Shown: one piece after another, positions 35,468 to 43,505 of the stretch
Numbering within the stretch: the first letter of the stretch is position 1
How the letters are laid out: every line of letters begins with the position of its first letter
Assembly (NCBI GenBank): GCA_006438735.1
Contig: RCZF01000003.1
Location: 356,596-420,595, forward strand
Length of the DNA: 64,000 bases
Source of the DNA: Sphingomonas koreensis
GTDB taxonomy: Bacteria > Pseudomonadota > Alphaproteobacteria > Sphingomonadales > Sphingomonadaceae
Reading direction: 5' to 3'
Translations under genes and position numbers: made by a program
The notes under the pieces: generated by a model
The model's database searches: none
Told to the model about the DNA's origin: nothing
Seen by the model: the letters and a program-made list of their open reading frames with translations, nothing else

Positions 35468-35619
35468 CGGAATACATTAAGAGGGCGCGATCACGGCTAG
35501 CGGCTCTTCGATCCGTTTCCCAGACTTGAGATCGCACCCGGACCGTCCGCTTTCGGGAAAAATCGCTGCCTCTCGGAAATACCGAGGTTAGGGCGCCTTC
35601 CTGACTGTCGGCTTCCAAA

Positions 35620-35658
35620 CATTCGATTGGCAGCTTCTGTCAGAAGCAGACGTTCGCG
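35620..35658 (+). repeat. dispersed intergenic repeat, copy B
   Basis: GATTGGCAGCTTCTGTCAGA followed by AGCAGACGTTCGCG, nearly the same as 53069-53106 and related to the copies at 21431, 53183 and 63735. Confidence 0.5.
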
Positions 35659-35684
35659 ATGAATGATCTCAACGACCGGCTCTG

Positions 35685-35723
35685 GGTCGACTGCAGCCGC
35701 AAGCGAATGCCGGGTCGTGGGAC
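35685..35723 (+). repeat. 39-bp exact repeat, copy 1
   Basis: Thirty-nine consecutive bases beginning GGTCGACTGCAGCCGCAAGC are identical to 63673-63711. Both stand just downstream of, or near, the GCAG-CAGAAGC-GACGTTC core, so they belong to the same composite repeat. Confidence 0.75.
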
Positions 35724-35763
35724 TTTGCTGCCATTCCTGCTGCACGCGGGGAGCGGCAGCTTT

Positions 35764-35784
35764 TAGCGAAAGCGGACGTTCGCG
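35764..35784 (+). repeat. dispersed repeat core, third position
   Basis: TAGCGAAAGCGGACGTTCGC, 20 of 21 bases the same as 47891-47911 (TAGCGAGAGCGGACGTTCGC), both in intergenic DNA. Confidence 0.5.
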
Positions 35785-35800
35785 CGGTTGTCCGACCGGC

Positions 35801-36049
35801 TTAACGGGTGAGCGCGGCCACCCGCTGCCCCGCAGCGCCAACATCGACATTGCTGGTGAGTTCGATCGCCCGATCGATCAGGTCGGCCGAGAGCGCCGGC
35901 GACGTTACCACCGCCAGGAGGATGCAACTGGACGCATCTCTTCGTGTCCGAGCGGTGCGGTCGGCGTCCGCCTCAGCGCGCGTCAAAGCAGGAGATGCCC
36001 CGACGAAGCGTCGAGTCGCGTCTTCCAGCGCTGCGGTAGGTTCGAGCAT
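35801..36049 (-). CDS. possible 82-residue unknown protein
   Basis: The frame has gene-like third-position GC in its second half (ALSADLIDRAIELTSNVDVG then AAGQRVAALTR). No ribosome site, no family, and it lies in repeat-rich DNA. The start may be internal. Weak call. Confidence 0.25.
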   Translation of the reverse strand: MLEPTAALEDATRRFVGASPALTRAEADADRTARTRRDASSCILLAVVTSPALSADLIDRAIELTSNVDVGAAGQRVAALTR

Positions 36050-36139
36050 GGACGCGTCAATGGTGCGTGAATCCTAACAATAGCTTACCGCGCTTGTGGC
36101 GCGAAAGGACTTTGATCGCGATGGAGGCCGATCCGAGGA

Positions 36140-37798
36140 TCAGAAGTTGCTTGTCAAGCTGAACGAAAGCCGGGGGCTTTTGTCGCCGCTGTCGTAGCGG
36201 TCGGCATTGATCGGGAAGGCGGCTTCGAGTTCCAGATTTAGATGTTGCGCGAAATAAAGTCGTGCTCCCGCGCCTGCGGAATAAAGGTCACCGGTGCCGA
36301 AATCGGTTTCCAGATTGGCGACCTCTCCCGCGTCAGCGAAGGTATAGAGCTGCGCCCAACGAATGAACCCGGTTCGGCGATTGAGGAGACCGGCGCGGAG
36401 CTCTGCGGAGCCGAGCACACCGCGGTCGCCGGTCCGCTCGCTGAAATTATAGCCGCGCCCGTAATAAGGGCCACCGATCGTCAGTTGCTCGACCGCGGGG
36501 AGCGGATTGGTCGATAGCTGGCTCGTCGTCGTGAGGCGGGCGCTGAACGGACCGGCGATGTCTCCCTGCCAATCCGCCCATGCCCGCGCCGTCGTGAAGT
36601 CCGAACCGGCATCGTAGCGCGACGCGAGCGGATAATCGTGCGGCGTCGCACCCAGCGCCAGCAGACCCTGGGTAACGCCCGCGCCGGCACGAAGCCGTCC
36701 GCCGGCAAGCGGCGTGTAGCCGTTGAGCGAGGCGCCCACGGTGGTGATCCGGTCACGCCGCACCAGCGCGTGGTTCCACCATTCGTCCACGCTGATCCGG
36801 TCGCCTTCGGCCGTTAGCCACAGGCTGGTCGTGGCGCTGCGCACCAGCGGCTGCATCACGCTTACGCCGATGCTTTCGCTTTCCCCGCGCGGATCGTAAT
36901 CGCGCCAGAGGCCACCCGAACGCGTCTGGCCGTAAGTGCCGTAGATCGCGAATTGCGTGCCTGAATTGGTGGGCTGAATGGCATATCGTCCGTAGAGCGC
37001 GGTCAATTCCTGCGGTTCGACTGGCGTCGCCAACCCTTGGAAGGTCACTTGGTCTCGGTCGGAAAACAGTCCGTTGAGATCGACGGTCAGCCGCCCGCGT
37101 TCTGGGCCCAGCGCGTCGAGACCACGATTATCGAAAGCGGCGCTGCCATCGATCCGAGCGTGGGTGACTGGAACGACCAACACGCCCTTGCCGGCTTCGG
37201 TCGTGTAGCGCACCTTGCCGATCGTCACGCCCGGCAGATCGCCCGCCAGCATCAATCGACGTTCGACCTCGTCGCGTTTCGGCGCGTGCCCGGTAAGGGG
37301 GTGGAGGGTCGCGGCCACGGCGTCGTTCGTAAAGCCCTCCAGCCGAATTTCGTCGAGGTGGCCTTCATCGAGCGCGATGCGGAGCACGCCTGCGGTCATC
37401 GTCTGCTGCGGGATCGAGCTGCGGGCGAACAGATAACCCTGCGCGCGGGCGATGCCCGACACCGCCGTCAACAGATCCTCGATGTCGCCCGCCGAAAGCT
37501 GATGGCCGATGAACGGCGCGATTGACGCCATCATCTGGTCAGCGGGTAGATCCTCGCCGCCCTCGACCCGGATGGCCCCAGCCATGATCCGCCTCGGCAA
37601 ACCGGGTGTCGAAGCCGTCGGCGGCGGCGTCTCGATTGCTGTCGGCTCCCGCGCCGGTCCCGCCGGCGCCGGCTCCTTCACCGCTTTGGTGGCAATTCCC
37701 GGATCGATCCGAAGCGGTGAATTCTGGCTCTGACCATGCGCCGCCGAGGCGCTGGCAAGGCAGGCGACGATGAGCAGGAGGTTGTAACGGTATGTCAT
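36140..37798 (-). CDS. ShlB/FhaC/HecB-type two-partner-secretion transporter (TpsB)
   Basis: 552 residues from ATG 37798; signal peptide MTYRYNLLLIVACLASASAA. A proline-rich linker, then POTRA-type segments (AGAIRVEGGEDLPADQMMAS, GIARAQGYLFARSSIPQQTM, LRIALDEGHLDEIRLEGFTN, DEVERRLMLAGDLPGVTI) and the barrel, with the conserved GGPYYGRGYNFSERTGDRGV motif and a terminal Phe. TpsB proteins export one large secreted partner across the outer membrane. The only candidate nearby is the divergent FecR/repeat protein, which lacks a haemagglutinin-type TPS domain. Confidence 0.88.
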   Translation of the reverse strand: MTYRYNLLLIVACLASASAAHGQSQNSPLRIDPGIATKAVKEPAPAGPAREPTAIETPPPTASTPGLPRRIMAGAIRVEGGEDLPADQMMASIAPFIGHQLSAGDIEDLLTAVSGIARAQGYLFARSSIPQQTMTAGVLRIALDEGHLDEIRLEGFTNDAVAATLHPLTGHAPKRDEVERRLMLAGDLPGVTIGKVRYTTEAGKGVLVVPVTHARIDGSAAFDNRGLDALGPERGRLTVDLNGLFSDRDQVTFQGLATPVEPQELTALYGRYAIQPTNSGTQFAIYGTYGQTRSGGLWRDYDPRGESESIGVSVMQPLVRSATTSLWLTAEGDRISVDEWWNHALVRRDRITTVGASLNGYTPLAGGRLRAGAGVTQGLLALGATPHDYPLASRYDAGSDFTTARAWADWQGDIAGPFSARLTTTSQLSTNPLPAVEQLTIGGPYYGRGYNFSERTGDRGVLGSAELRAGLLNRRTGFIRWAQLYTFADAGEVANLETDFGTGDLYSAGAGARLYFAQHLNLELEAAFPINADRYDSGDKSPRLSFSLTSNF

Positions 37799-37813
37799 GA
37801 TGACCGTCAGCTT

Positions 37814-37827
37814 AACCACGAGTGGTT
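37814..37827. promoter_or_regulatory. inverted repeat in the tpsB / FecR divergent promoter
   Basis: AACCAC-GA-GTGGTT, perfect 6-bp arms, in the 119-bp gap between the two divergent genes. A dyad here could control both. Short, so chance is possible. Confidence 0.25.
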
Positions 37828-37917
37828 GCTAAATCTTTTACGTCAACTCCTCATAATATCAGCGGCTTGATCTGGGTTAGGCTGGCGCCGCGGGCGCATA
37901 ACAGGGAGAGGTTCGAC

Positions 37918-39714
37918 ATGCGCACATTGCGATTGGCGCTGCTCAGCGGAGCCTGTCTGGGAACGGCGGCGCACGCCGCCGCGCCGAGCTGGACCGTTTC
38001 GGAAGCGTCGGCCGGCGTGATCATCGTCCATTCGGGCATTTCGAAGGCCGCAGCCCGCGGCGGGCGTCTCGCGCCGGGCGACATTGTCTCGACCGGTCAG
38101 AACGCGCGTGCGGTGCTGGTCAACGGTGACCAATATGCTGTGGTGTCGCCGAACAGCCGCCTGGAGATCGCCGATCCCAAGCCGAGCGGCGGGCTGATGC
38201 AGTTCGTCGAGAAGATCGGCAACGCCGTGTTCAGCGTGAAGAAGGGCTCGGCGCCGCACTTCGGCGTCCAGACCCCTTATCTAGCGGCGGTCGTCAAGGG
38301 AACGACGTTCAGCGTGACGGTGGACGACAGCGGCGCCTCGGTCCAGGTGGTCGAAGGCGCGGTGGAGGTCGCGACGATCGACGGTGGCGCGCATCAGCTA
38401 TTGCAGCCCGGCGCGATCGCCACGGTCGGCGCAGCCGATCTCGGCCGTCTGACCATCGAAGGCAAGCAGACTCAGGTGCTACGCTCGCCAACGGCGCCCG
38501 CGCCTACGCCACAAAAGGCTCCGGTCGCCAGCGCACCTGCGGTGCAGAGTACGGCACCGGCTTCGCCTTCGCTGGCGGTCATCGCTCAAGCCGCAACCGA
38601 ATCGAGTTCGCAGGCATCAACACCCGCTTCGGCGCCGGTCGAACTTGCGGCTGCCGAGCCCGTAACCATTGACGCACCGATCGACGAGGCACCGAAATCC
38701 GTCGGGCAGATCAGCGACGGCTTGGTCGCCGGATCGACTGCGATGGAGGTCGCAGTAGCGGCTGCACCTTCGACGGCCGTCGATCTCGCGCCTCCTGCTG
38801 AAAGCGACGATGCCTCAACGACAGGACATGGAGGCTCCGGGCCTGCAGCAGGCGGCTCGAATAACAGTGGCCCCGGGGCGGGCAACCCCGGCAACCCGGG
38901 CGGTCCCGGCAATGGCGGACCTGGCGCAGGCGACCCGGGTAATCCTGGCGGTCCCGGCAACGGTGGTCCCGGCGCGGGCGATCCGGGCAACCCCGGCGGT
39001 CCCGGTGCGGGCAACCCTGGCAACCCGGGCGGTCCCGGTAATGGCGGACCTGGCGCAGGCGATCCGGGTAATCCGGGCGGTCCCGGTAACGGTGGTCCTG
39101 GCGCGGGCGGTCCCGGCAATGGCGGACCTGGCGCAGGCGATCCGGGTAATCCGGGCGGTCCCGGCAATGGCGGTCCCGGCGCAGGCGATCCGGGTAATCC
39201 AGGCGGACCCGGTAATGGCGGTCCCGGCGCAGGCGACCCAGGTAATCCGGGCGGTCCCGGCAATGGCGGTCCCGGCGCAGGCGATCCGGGTAATCCAGGC
39301 GGACCCGGTAATGGCGGTCCCGGCGCAGGCGACCCAGGTAATCCGGGTGGTCCCGGCAATGGCGGACCCGGCGCAGGCGACCCGGGCAATCCAGGCGGAC
39401 CCGGTAACGGCGGACCTGGCGCAGGCGATCCGGGTAATCCGGGCGGTCCCGGTAATGGCGGACCTGGCGCAGGCGATCCGGGTAATCCAGGCGGACCCGG
39501 TAATGGCGGTCCCGGCGCAGGCGACCCAGGTAATCCGGGTGGTCCCGGCAATGGCGGACCTGGCGCAGGCGACCCGGGCAATCCAGGCGGACCCGGTAAC
39601 GGCGGACCTGGCGCAGGCGATCCGGGTAATCCGGGCGGTCCCGGTAATGGCGGTCCCGGCAACGGCGGGCCCGGCAATTCCGGTGGGCCTGGGAATGGCG
39701 GCGGTCATGGATGA
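37918..39714 (+). CDS. FecR-domain exported protein with a long Gly/Pro/Asn repeat
   Basis: 598 residues; ATG 37918 has GGGAGAGG upstream and begins a signal peptide (MRTLRLALLSGACLGTAAHA). Residues about 30-190 are a FecR domain (VIIVHSGISKAAARGGRLAP, VLVNGDQYAVVSPNSRLEIA, QTPYLAAVVKGTTFSVTVDD, VVEGAVEVAT). Residues about 190-315 are Ala/Pro/Ser-rich linker. From about 318 to the end is a near-perfect 16-residue repeat GNPGGPGNGGPGAGDP. FecR domains without a membrane segment are found in exported, structural or regulatory proteins. The repeat is collagen-like in composition but its 16-residue period breaks the Gly-X-Y phase each unit. Confidence 0.8.
   Translation: MRTLRLALLSGACLGTAAHAAAPSWTVSEASAGVIIVHSGISKAAARGGRLAPGDIVSTGQNARAVLVNGDQYAVVSPNSRLEIADPKPSGGLMQFVEKIGNAVFSVKKGSAPHFGVQTPYLAAVVKGTTFSVTVDDSGASVQVVEGAVEVATIDGGAHQLLQPGAIATVGAADLGRLTIEGKQTQVLRSPTAPAPTPQKAPVASAPAVQSTAPASPSLAVIAQAATESSSQASTPASAPVELAAAEPVTIDAPIDEAPKSVGQISDGLVAGSTAMEVAVAAAPSTAVDLAPPAESDDASTTGHGGSGPAAGGSNNSGPGAGNPGNPGGPGNGGPGAGDPGNPGGPGNGGPGAGDPGNPGGPGAGNPGNPGGPGNGGPGAGDPGNPGGPGNGGPGAGGPGNGGPGAGDPGNPGGPGNGGPGAGDPGNPGGPGNGGPGAGDPGNPGGPGNGGPGAGDPGNPGGPGNGGPGAGDPGNPGGPGNGGPGAGDPGNPGGPGNGGPGAGDPGNPGGPGNGGPGAGDPGNPGGPGNGGPGAGDPGNPGGPGNGGPGAGDPGNPGGPGNGGPGAGDPGNPGGPGNGGPGNGGPGNSGGPGNGGGHG
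38868..39700 (+). repeat. 48-bp tandem repeat array coding GNPGGPGNGGPGAGDP units
   Basis: About 15-17 units of 48 bp. Neighbouring units differ by synonymous changes (GGTCCCGGC/GGACCCGGT, GATCCG/GACCCA), and pairs or larger blocks recur exactly, so it has expanded by unequal exchange of multi-unit blocks. One unit is shortened (GAGGPGNGGPGAGDP) and two have GAGNP in place of GAGDP near the 5' end. Copy number is likely to vary between strains. Confidence 0.9.
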
Positions 39715-39765
39715 CCATCGCACCCCAGTTCAAGCACACCGCCGCCCGTTCGCACGTGGAGCCTG

Positions 39766-42093
39766 ATGCGCGCAATCTCTCACATCATCTCGTCGTGGCG
39801 CGAGGTGCGATCGCGGCTCTCCGCAGTCGTACTGCTGTTGGCTTGCTTCGTCGGCATCGGCGTCGCTGTCAGCGGAGCGGGGACGGGCATGGAGCGGTCG
39901 ATCCACGCCGTTCGGGACGGTATTCGACAGCACGACGCGCGCGGCGGTTACGTATTGGTCGAGATCGACGCGCGCTCCCTTGAGAAGCTCGATCACTGGC
40001 CGTGGCCGCGCAGCCTCTATCCCAAGGCGATCACAATGCTGCAGCGCGCCGGCGCTAGCACAATCGCGTTCGATGTCGACTTTTCGTCGCGCAGCACGCC
40101 CCGACAGGACGGCGCGCTGGCCGCCGCGATCGATCGGGCAACCGTTCCGGTCGTGCTGTCGACCTTCCGGCAATATGGCTCGCTGACGGGCGGCGGCACG
40201 ATCGAAAATTTGCCGATCCCGGCGCTCCGGCGCAACGCACAGCTTGCTGCGGTCAATATATCCGCGGATGGTGATGGGCTGGTCCGGCGCTACCTCTACG
40301 GCGTCGTCACCGGCGATCTGCCGAGACCGTCGATCGGCGCCCTGCTCGCGGGTTCGGCCGGTCGCGCGGGAGACAGCTTTGCCATCGACGGCGCGATCGA
40401 CCCGACATCGATTCCCCGCATCAGCTTCGTCGATCTCGTCCGCGGGCGAGTGCCTCCCGGGTCGCTGCGCGGTAAAGCGGTGCTGATCGGCGCGACCGCG
40501 ATCGAGCTTGGCGACCGCTACTCGGTGCCGCGTTACGGTGTCATTCCAGGGCCCATTATCCAGATCCTCGCTGCGGAAACCTTGAGCGACGGATCGAGCC
40601 CCGTCGATCGCGGACCGGTCCTGCCGCTGATCGCAGCTCTGCTGGTGCTTGGGATCTCGGCGCGTATTTCCGGCGTCTTCCGCGGCGCAACGATCGGTGG
40701 CGGCTTCGTCACCCTAGCTGCCGTTCCCCTGGCGCTTGAAACGGCGCATCTCGGCACCGTGGAGATCGTCCCCGCCCTCGCGGCGCTGGCGACCGGCACG
40801 GCCATTTTCGTCCGCATTTCGATCCTCGCCACATTGCGCAAAGCTCGACTGATCGACCCGGCCAGCGGGTTGCCAAATCGCCGCGGATTCCAGCGCCTGG
40901 CGCGCTCAACTCCGGTAGAATCGGTCATCGCCCTCAGGATCGCCAATTATAGCGACGCGGCCGCTCTGATCGGTCAGGAGCGCGCGGCCGAGATGATCCA
41001 GCGGGTCGTCGATCGTCTCGTCGTTGCAGGCGTCGATAACCTCTGTCGTTTGGAAGAGGGCATTCTGGCCTGGACGGGCGCGGACGGTTCCGACGAACGC
41101 CGGATCAGCCAGATCGAAGGCGTTGCCGCGCTGCTGCGACCGCCGGTGGAAGTGGGTGGTCGCCAAGTCGAGTTGCGCTGCCGGTTCGGCCTCGCCTGCG
41201 GTTCGGGCGTATCGCCGGACGTGCTTGCCGACCGTGCCATTCTCGCCGCCGACCACGCCATGGAACAGGGCACGCGCTGGGAAATGCACGACGAAGCGCT
41301 GGGCGAAGCGCAGGATTGGCGCCTCGCGCTGGCAGGGGAGCTCGATCAGGCTCTCGCCGCCGGCGACATCTGGGTCGCCTATCAGCCCAAGCTCGACATT
41401 GCGCGCGGTCGCATCGTCGCGGCCGAGGCGCTGGTGCGCTGGCGCCATCCGAAGCGCGGCGCGATCCCGCCCGACGCGTTCATTCCGGCCCTTGAGGCCA
41501 GCGGCCGGATTCTCGATCTTACGTTGTCCGTGCTGCGCCAGGCAGCGCGCGATGCAGCGACTTGGCGTCGCGCCGGGGCGACCATCAACGTTGCCGTAAA
41601 CGTCTCGGCGCTGCTGACCGCCGACGAAGAGTTCCTTGCCGCCGTCGACGACCTGCTGGAGCGGGGCGTGGTGACACCGGACATGCTGACGCTGGAAGTG
41701 ACCGAATCGGCGACGCTCGTCGACCCGGCGCGGGCAATCGTCGCGCTTGAGGGGATCGCCGCGCGCGGCATCAAACTCTCGATCGATGATTATGGCACCG
41801 GCCAGTCGACGCTCAGCTATCTCAAGCAGCTGCCCGCGCGCGAGATCAAGATCGACAAGAGTTTCGTCCTCGGCCTCGAAACCAACCGCAGCGACCAGGC
41901 GATGGTCCGATCGACGATCGAACTGGCGCACGAGCTCGGTTACTCGGTCGTGGCTGAAGGCATCGAGACCGAAGGCGTGCTCGATGTCCTCGCCGGCATG
42001 GGCTGCGATACCGGGCAAGGGTGGCATATCGGCAAGCCGTTGGCAGCCGACGACTTTTTCGGCACATATTGCTCGGTTCGAGTGGCTGCATGA
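39766..42093 (+). CDS. CHASE2 sensor - degenerate GGDEF - EAL c-di-GMP phosphodiesterase
   Basis: 775 residues. An N-terminal helix (about 18-38), a large extracytoplasmic CHASE2 domain (about 40-285; YVLVEIDARSLEKLDHWPWP, PKAITMLQRAGASTIAFDVD, GKAVLIGATAIELGDRYSVP), then three helices (about 290-352). The next part has a GGDEF-like start (LIDPASGLPNRRGF) but EEGIL stands where GGDEF should be, so it is catalytically dead. The EAL domain (about 525-765) keeps E in EALVRW, N in NVAVNVS, E in LEVTES, DD in SIDDYGTG, K in IKIDKSF, E in VVAEGIE and Q in GQGWHIG, so phosphodiesterase activity is expected. Stop overlaps the PilZ start. Confidence 0.92.
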   Translation: MRAISHIISSWREVRSRLSAVVLLLACFVGIGVAVSGAGTGMERSIHAVRDGIRQHDARGGYVLVEIDARSLEKLDHWPWPRSLYPKAITMLQRAGASTIAFDVDFSSRSTPRQDGALAAAIDRATVPVVLSTFRQYGSLTGGGTIENLPIPALRRNAQLAAVNISADGDGLVRRYLYGVVTGDLPRPSIGALLAGSAGRAGDSFAIDGAIDPTSIPRISFVDLVRGRVPPGSLRGKAVLIGATAIELGDRYSVPRYGVIPGPIIQILAAETLSDGSSPVDRGPVLPLIAALLVLGISARISGVFRGATIGGGFVTLAAVPLALETAHLGTVEIVPALAALATGTAIFVRISILATLRKARLIDPASGLPNRRGFQRLARSTPVESVIALRIANYSDAAALIGQERAAEMIQRVVDRLVVAGVDNLCRLEEGILAWTGADGSDERRISQIEGVAALLRPPVEVGGRQVELRCRFGLACGSGVSPDVLADRAILAADHAMEQGTRWEMHDEALGEAQDWRLALAGELDQALAAGDIWVAYQPKLDIARGRIVAAEALVRWRHPKRGAIPPDAFIPALEASGRILDLTLSVLRQAARDAATWRRAGATINVAVNVSALLTADEEFLAAVDDLLERGVVTPDMLTLEVTESATLVDPARAIVALEGIAARGIKLSIDDYGTGQSTLSYLKQLPAREIKIDKSFVLGLETNRSDQAMVRSTIELAHELGYSVVAEGIETEGVLDVLAGMGCDTGQGWHIGKPLAADDFFGTYCSVRVAA

Positions 42094-42440
42094 CCGCCGT
42101 GAGCGGCTTGAAAAGGCCCGGTGCGCGCATGCGGGTTGCCTCGTCGGGGCCCGTCGAAGCCACGACTGAACGCCGCAGCAATGTTGCACGCCGATACAAG
42201 GTATTCGGTCCGATTCCGATTCGCACCGAAAATGGGATTGCCATGGCACATATGCTCAATATTTCGACGACCGGTGCCAAGCTCTACATGGAACGACCGC
42301 CCAAGCCGGGAGACTCAGCGGCAATCTTGATCGGTGAAGCATGGTTCGAAGTGACCGTCAGGTGGCTGACGGAGTCGAGCTTCGGTGTATCGTTCGACGC
42401 CGAATTGACGAACGACGCCGTCCAGAAATTGCTTTCGTAG
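42090..42440 (+). CDS. PilZ-domain c-di-GMP receptor
   Basis: 116 residues; ATG 42090 overlaps the EAL gene stop (ATGA). PilZ signature: RRSNVARR (RxxxR-type loop) about 15 residues before HMLNISTTGAKLYM (N-x-S-x-x-G), then beta strands AAILIGEAWFEVTVRWL and FGVSFDAE. It is a stand-alone PilZ protein and the obvious reader of the c-di-GMP level set by the phosphodiesterase next door. Confidence 0.85.
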   Translation: MTAVSGLKRPGARMRVASSGPVEATTERRSNVARRYKVFGPIPIRTENGIAMAHMLNISTTGAKLYMERPPKPGDSAAILIGEAWFEVTVRWLTESSFGVSFDAELTNDAVQKLLS

Positions 42441-42881
42441 GAACGCAACCGTTGCGTTAGGTAACTACCACTCCGAGGTTGTTTGGAGGTGCTCGACGGC
42501 ACAACGGCTATCCAGAAGTTGGAGAACGGTTTCAGGAGTCGAGGCTGGACGCTGGAACGTCTAGGTTAGGGCGCGTTAATGGCTGGCTCTTTATTCGTTA
42601 TGGACTAGCGAAGGGCGGGTTCCGTTAGGAGCAGCCATGCCATGAGTGGCGGGCGAACGACCAGAATTGGTCGGGATCTGCCGGACGATCGTGGGACATT
42701 CCGGTCTATCGAGCCAGCCGCCTTGGACGGCGGCTTTGGCCAGGAACGGTCATCCCGAACGACGTCACTGAAGCCCGTGCACGCTAAAAATTGGCGTGCC
42801 GAACCCGGCCAATCCTTAGGGAAAGGCATAGTCAAGATTGGCCTGCACTGGTGTCACAACCGTTCGGTTGTGAAACTTTAA
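42441..42881. other. 441 bp without a gene; repeat-like
   Basis: Convergent intergenic region. The stretch 42640-42760 (GGACATTCCGG, GGCGGCTTTGGC, GAACGGTCAT) resembles the dispersed repeat family in composition and short words, but is too degenerate to align confidently. No coding frame supported. Confidence 0.4.
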
Positions 42882-43487
42882 TCATGTCGTGGCGCGGTGC
42901 TCCTCGCGAGCGGCTGCCCAGACCTCTTTCGCCGCGTCCATGTTCATCAGGGCAATGGCGAGCCCGACGATCAGGTCCGGCCAGGCAGAGCGCCATAGCG
43001 CGGCCGTCACCAGCCCGGCCGCGATAATCGCGACGTTTGCCAGAGAGTCGTTGCGCGCCGACAGGAATGCCGCTCGCGTCAGGCTCCCGCCATGTTGGCG
43101 GTAGCGGGCGAGCATGACAGCGCAGGTTAGATTGACCGCGAGCGCACCCAGGCCGGCGAGTGTCAGGGGAACCGGATCGGGCGCGACGGGCACGTTGAAC
43201 TTCGACCAGGCCGTCCATAGCGTCGCGATGCCGGGCACCAGCAGGATCACCGCGAGCGCCATGCCCAGCTTCGCGCGGGAGCGCACCGCCCATCCCAGCC
43301 CGACGAGGATGAGCAGATTAACCGACGTATCTTCCAAAAAATCGACGCTGTCGGCGAACAGTGATACCGACCCGATCGTGAGCGCGACGACGAACTCGAC
43401 CCCGAAATAGCTGAGGTTGAGCAGCGCAACGATACGGACCACGCGGCGAAGCCCGCTGTCGCTTAGATCGTTGCCGACGTGACCCAT
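42882..43487 (-). CDS. CDF-like cation transporter (short form)
   Basis: 201 residues, six hydrophobic segments, without the C-terminal cytoplasmic domain of full CDF proteins. Metal-site segments: VSLFADSVDFLEDTSVN in helix 2 and FLSARNDSLANVAIIAAGL in helix 5. Short CDF members of this kind move divalent cations by proton exchange. It is 18 bp after the ABC permease gene and is probably the last gene of that operon, adding a metal-efflux function to it. Confidence 0.75.
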   Translation of the reverse strand: MGHVGNDLSDSGLRRVVRIVALLNLSYFGVEFVVALTIGSVSLFADSVDFLEDTSVNLLILVGLGWAVRSRAKLGMALAVILLVPGIATLWTAWSKFNVPVAPDPVPLTLAGLGALAVNLTCAVMLARYRQHGGSLTRAAFLSARNDSLANVAIIAAGLVTAALWRSAWPDLIVGLAIALMNMDAAKEVWAAAREEHRATT

Positions 43488-43505
43488 ACTCGTTTCTTTC
43501 CAATC

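Larger units (their letters stand above)
35468..36139. other. 672-bp intergenic region rich in dispersed repeats
   Basis: Contains repeat copies at 35620-35658, 35685-35723 and 35764-35784. A leftward 82-residue frame (35801-36049) is listed separately with low confidence. Otherwise nothing recognised. Confidence 0.5.

Noticed and set aside
39002..39500. Possible CRISPR array in the regularly repeated region
   Set aside because: The repeats are contiguous 48-bp coding units without unique spacers.
38586..39677. Long leftward 363-residue Pro/Gly frame (and two other long frames) over the repeat array
   Set aside because: These are shadows of the GNPGGPGNGGPGAGDP repeat; a repeat whose unit is a multiple of three keeps all frames open.
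40906..42249. Leftward 447-residue frame opposite the CHASE2-EAL gene
   Set aside because: Shadow of a gene whose domains are unmistakable on the plus strand.
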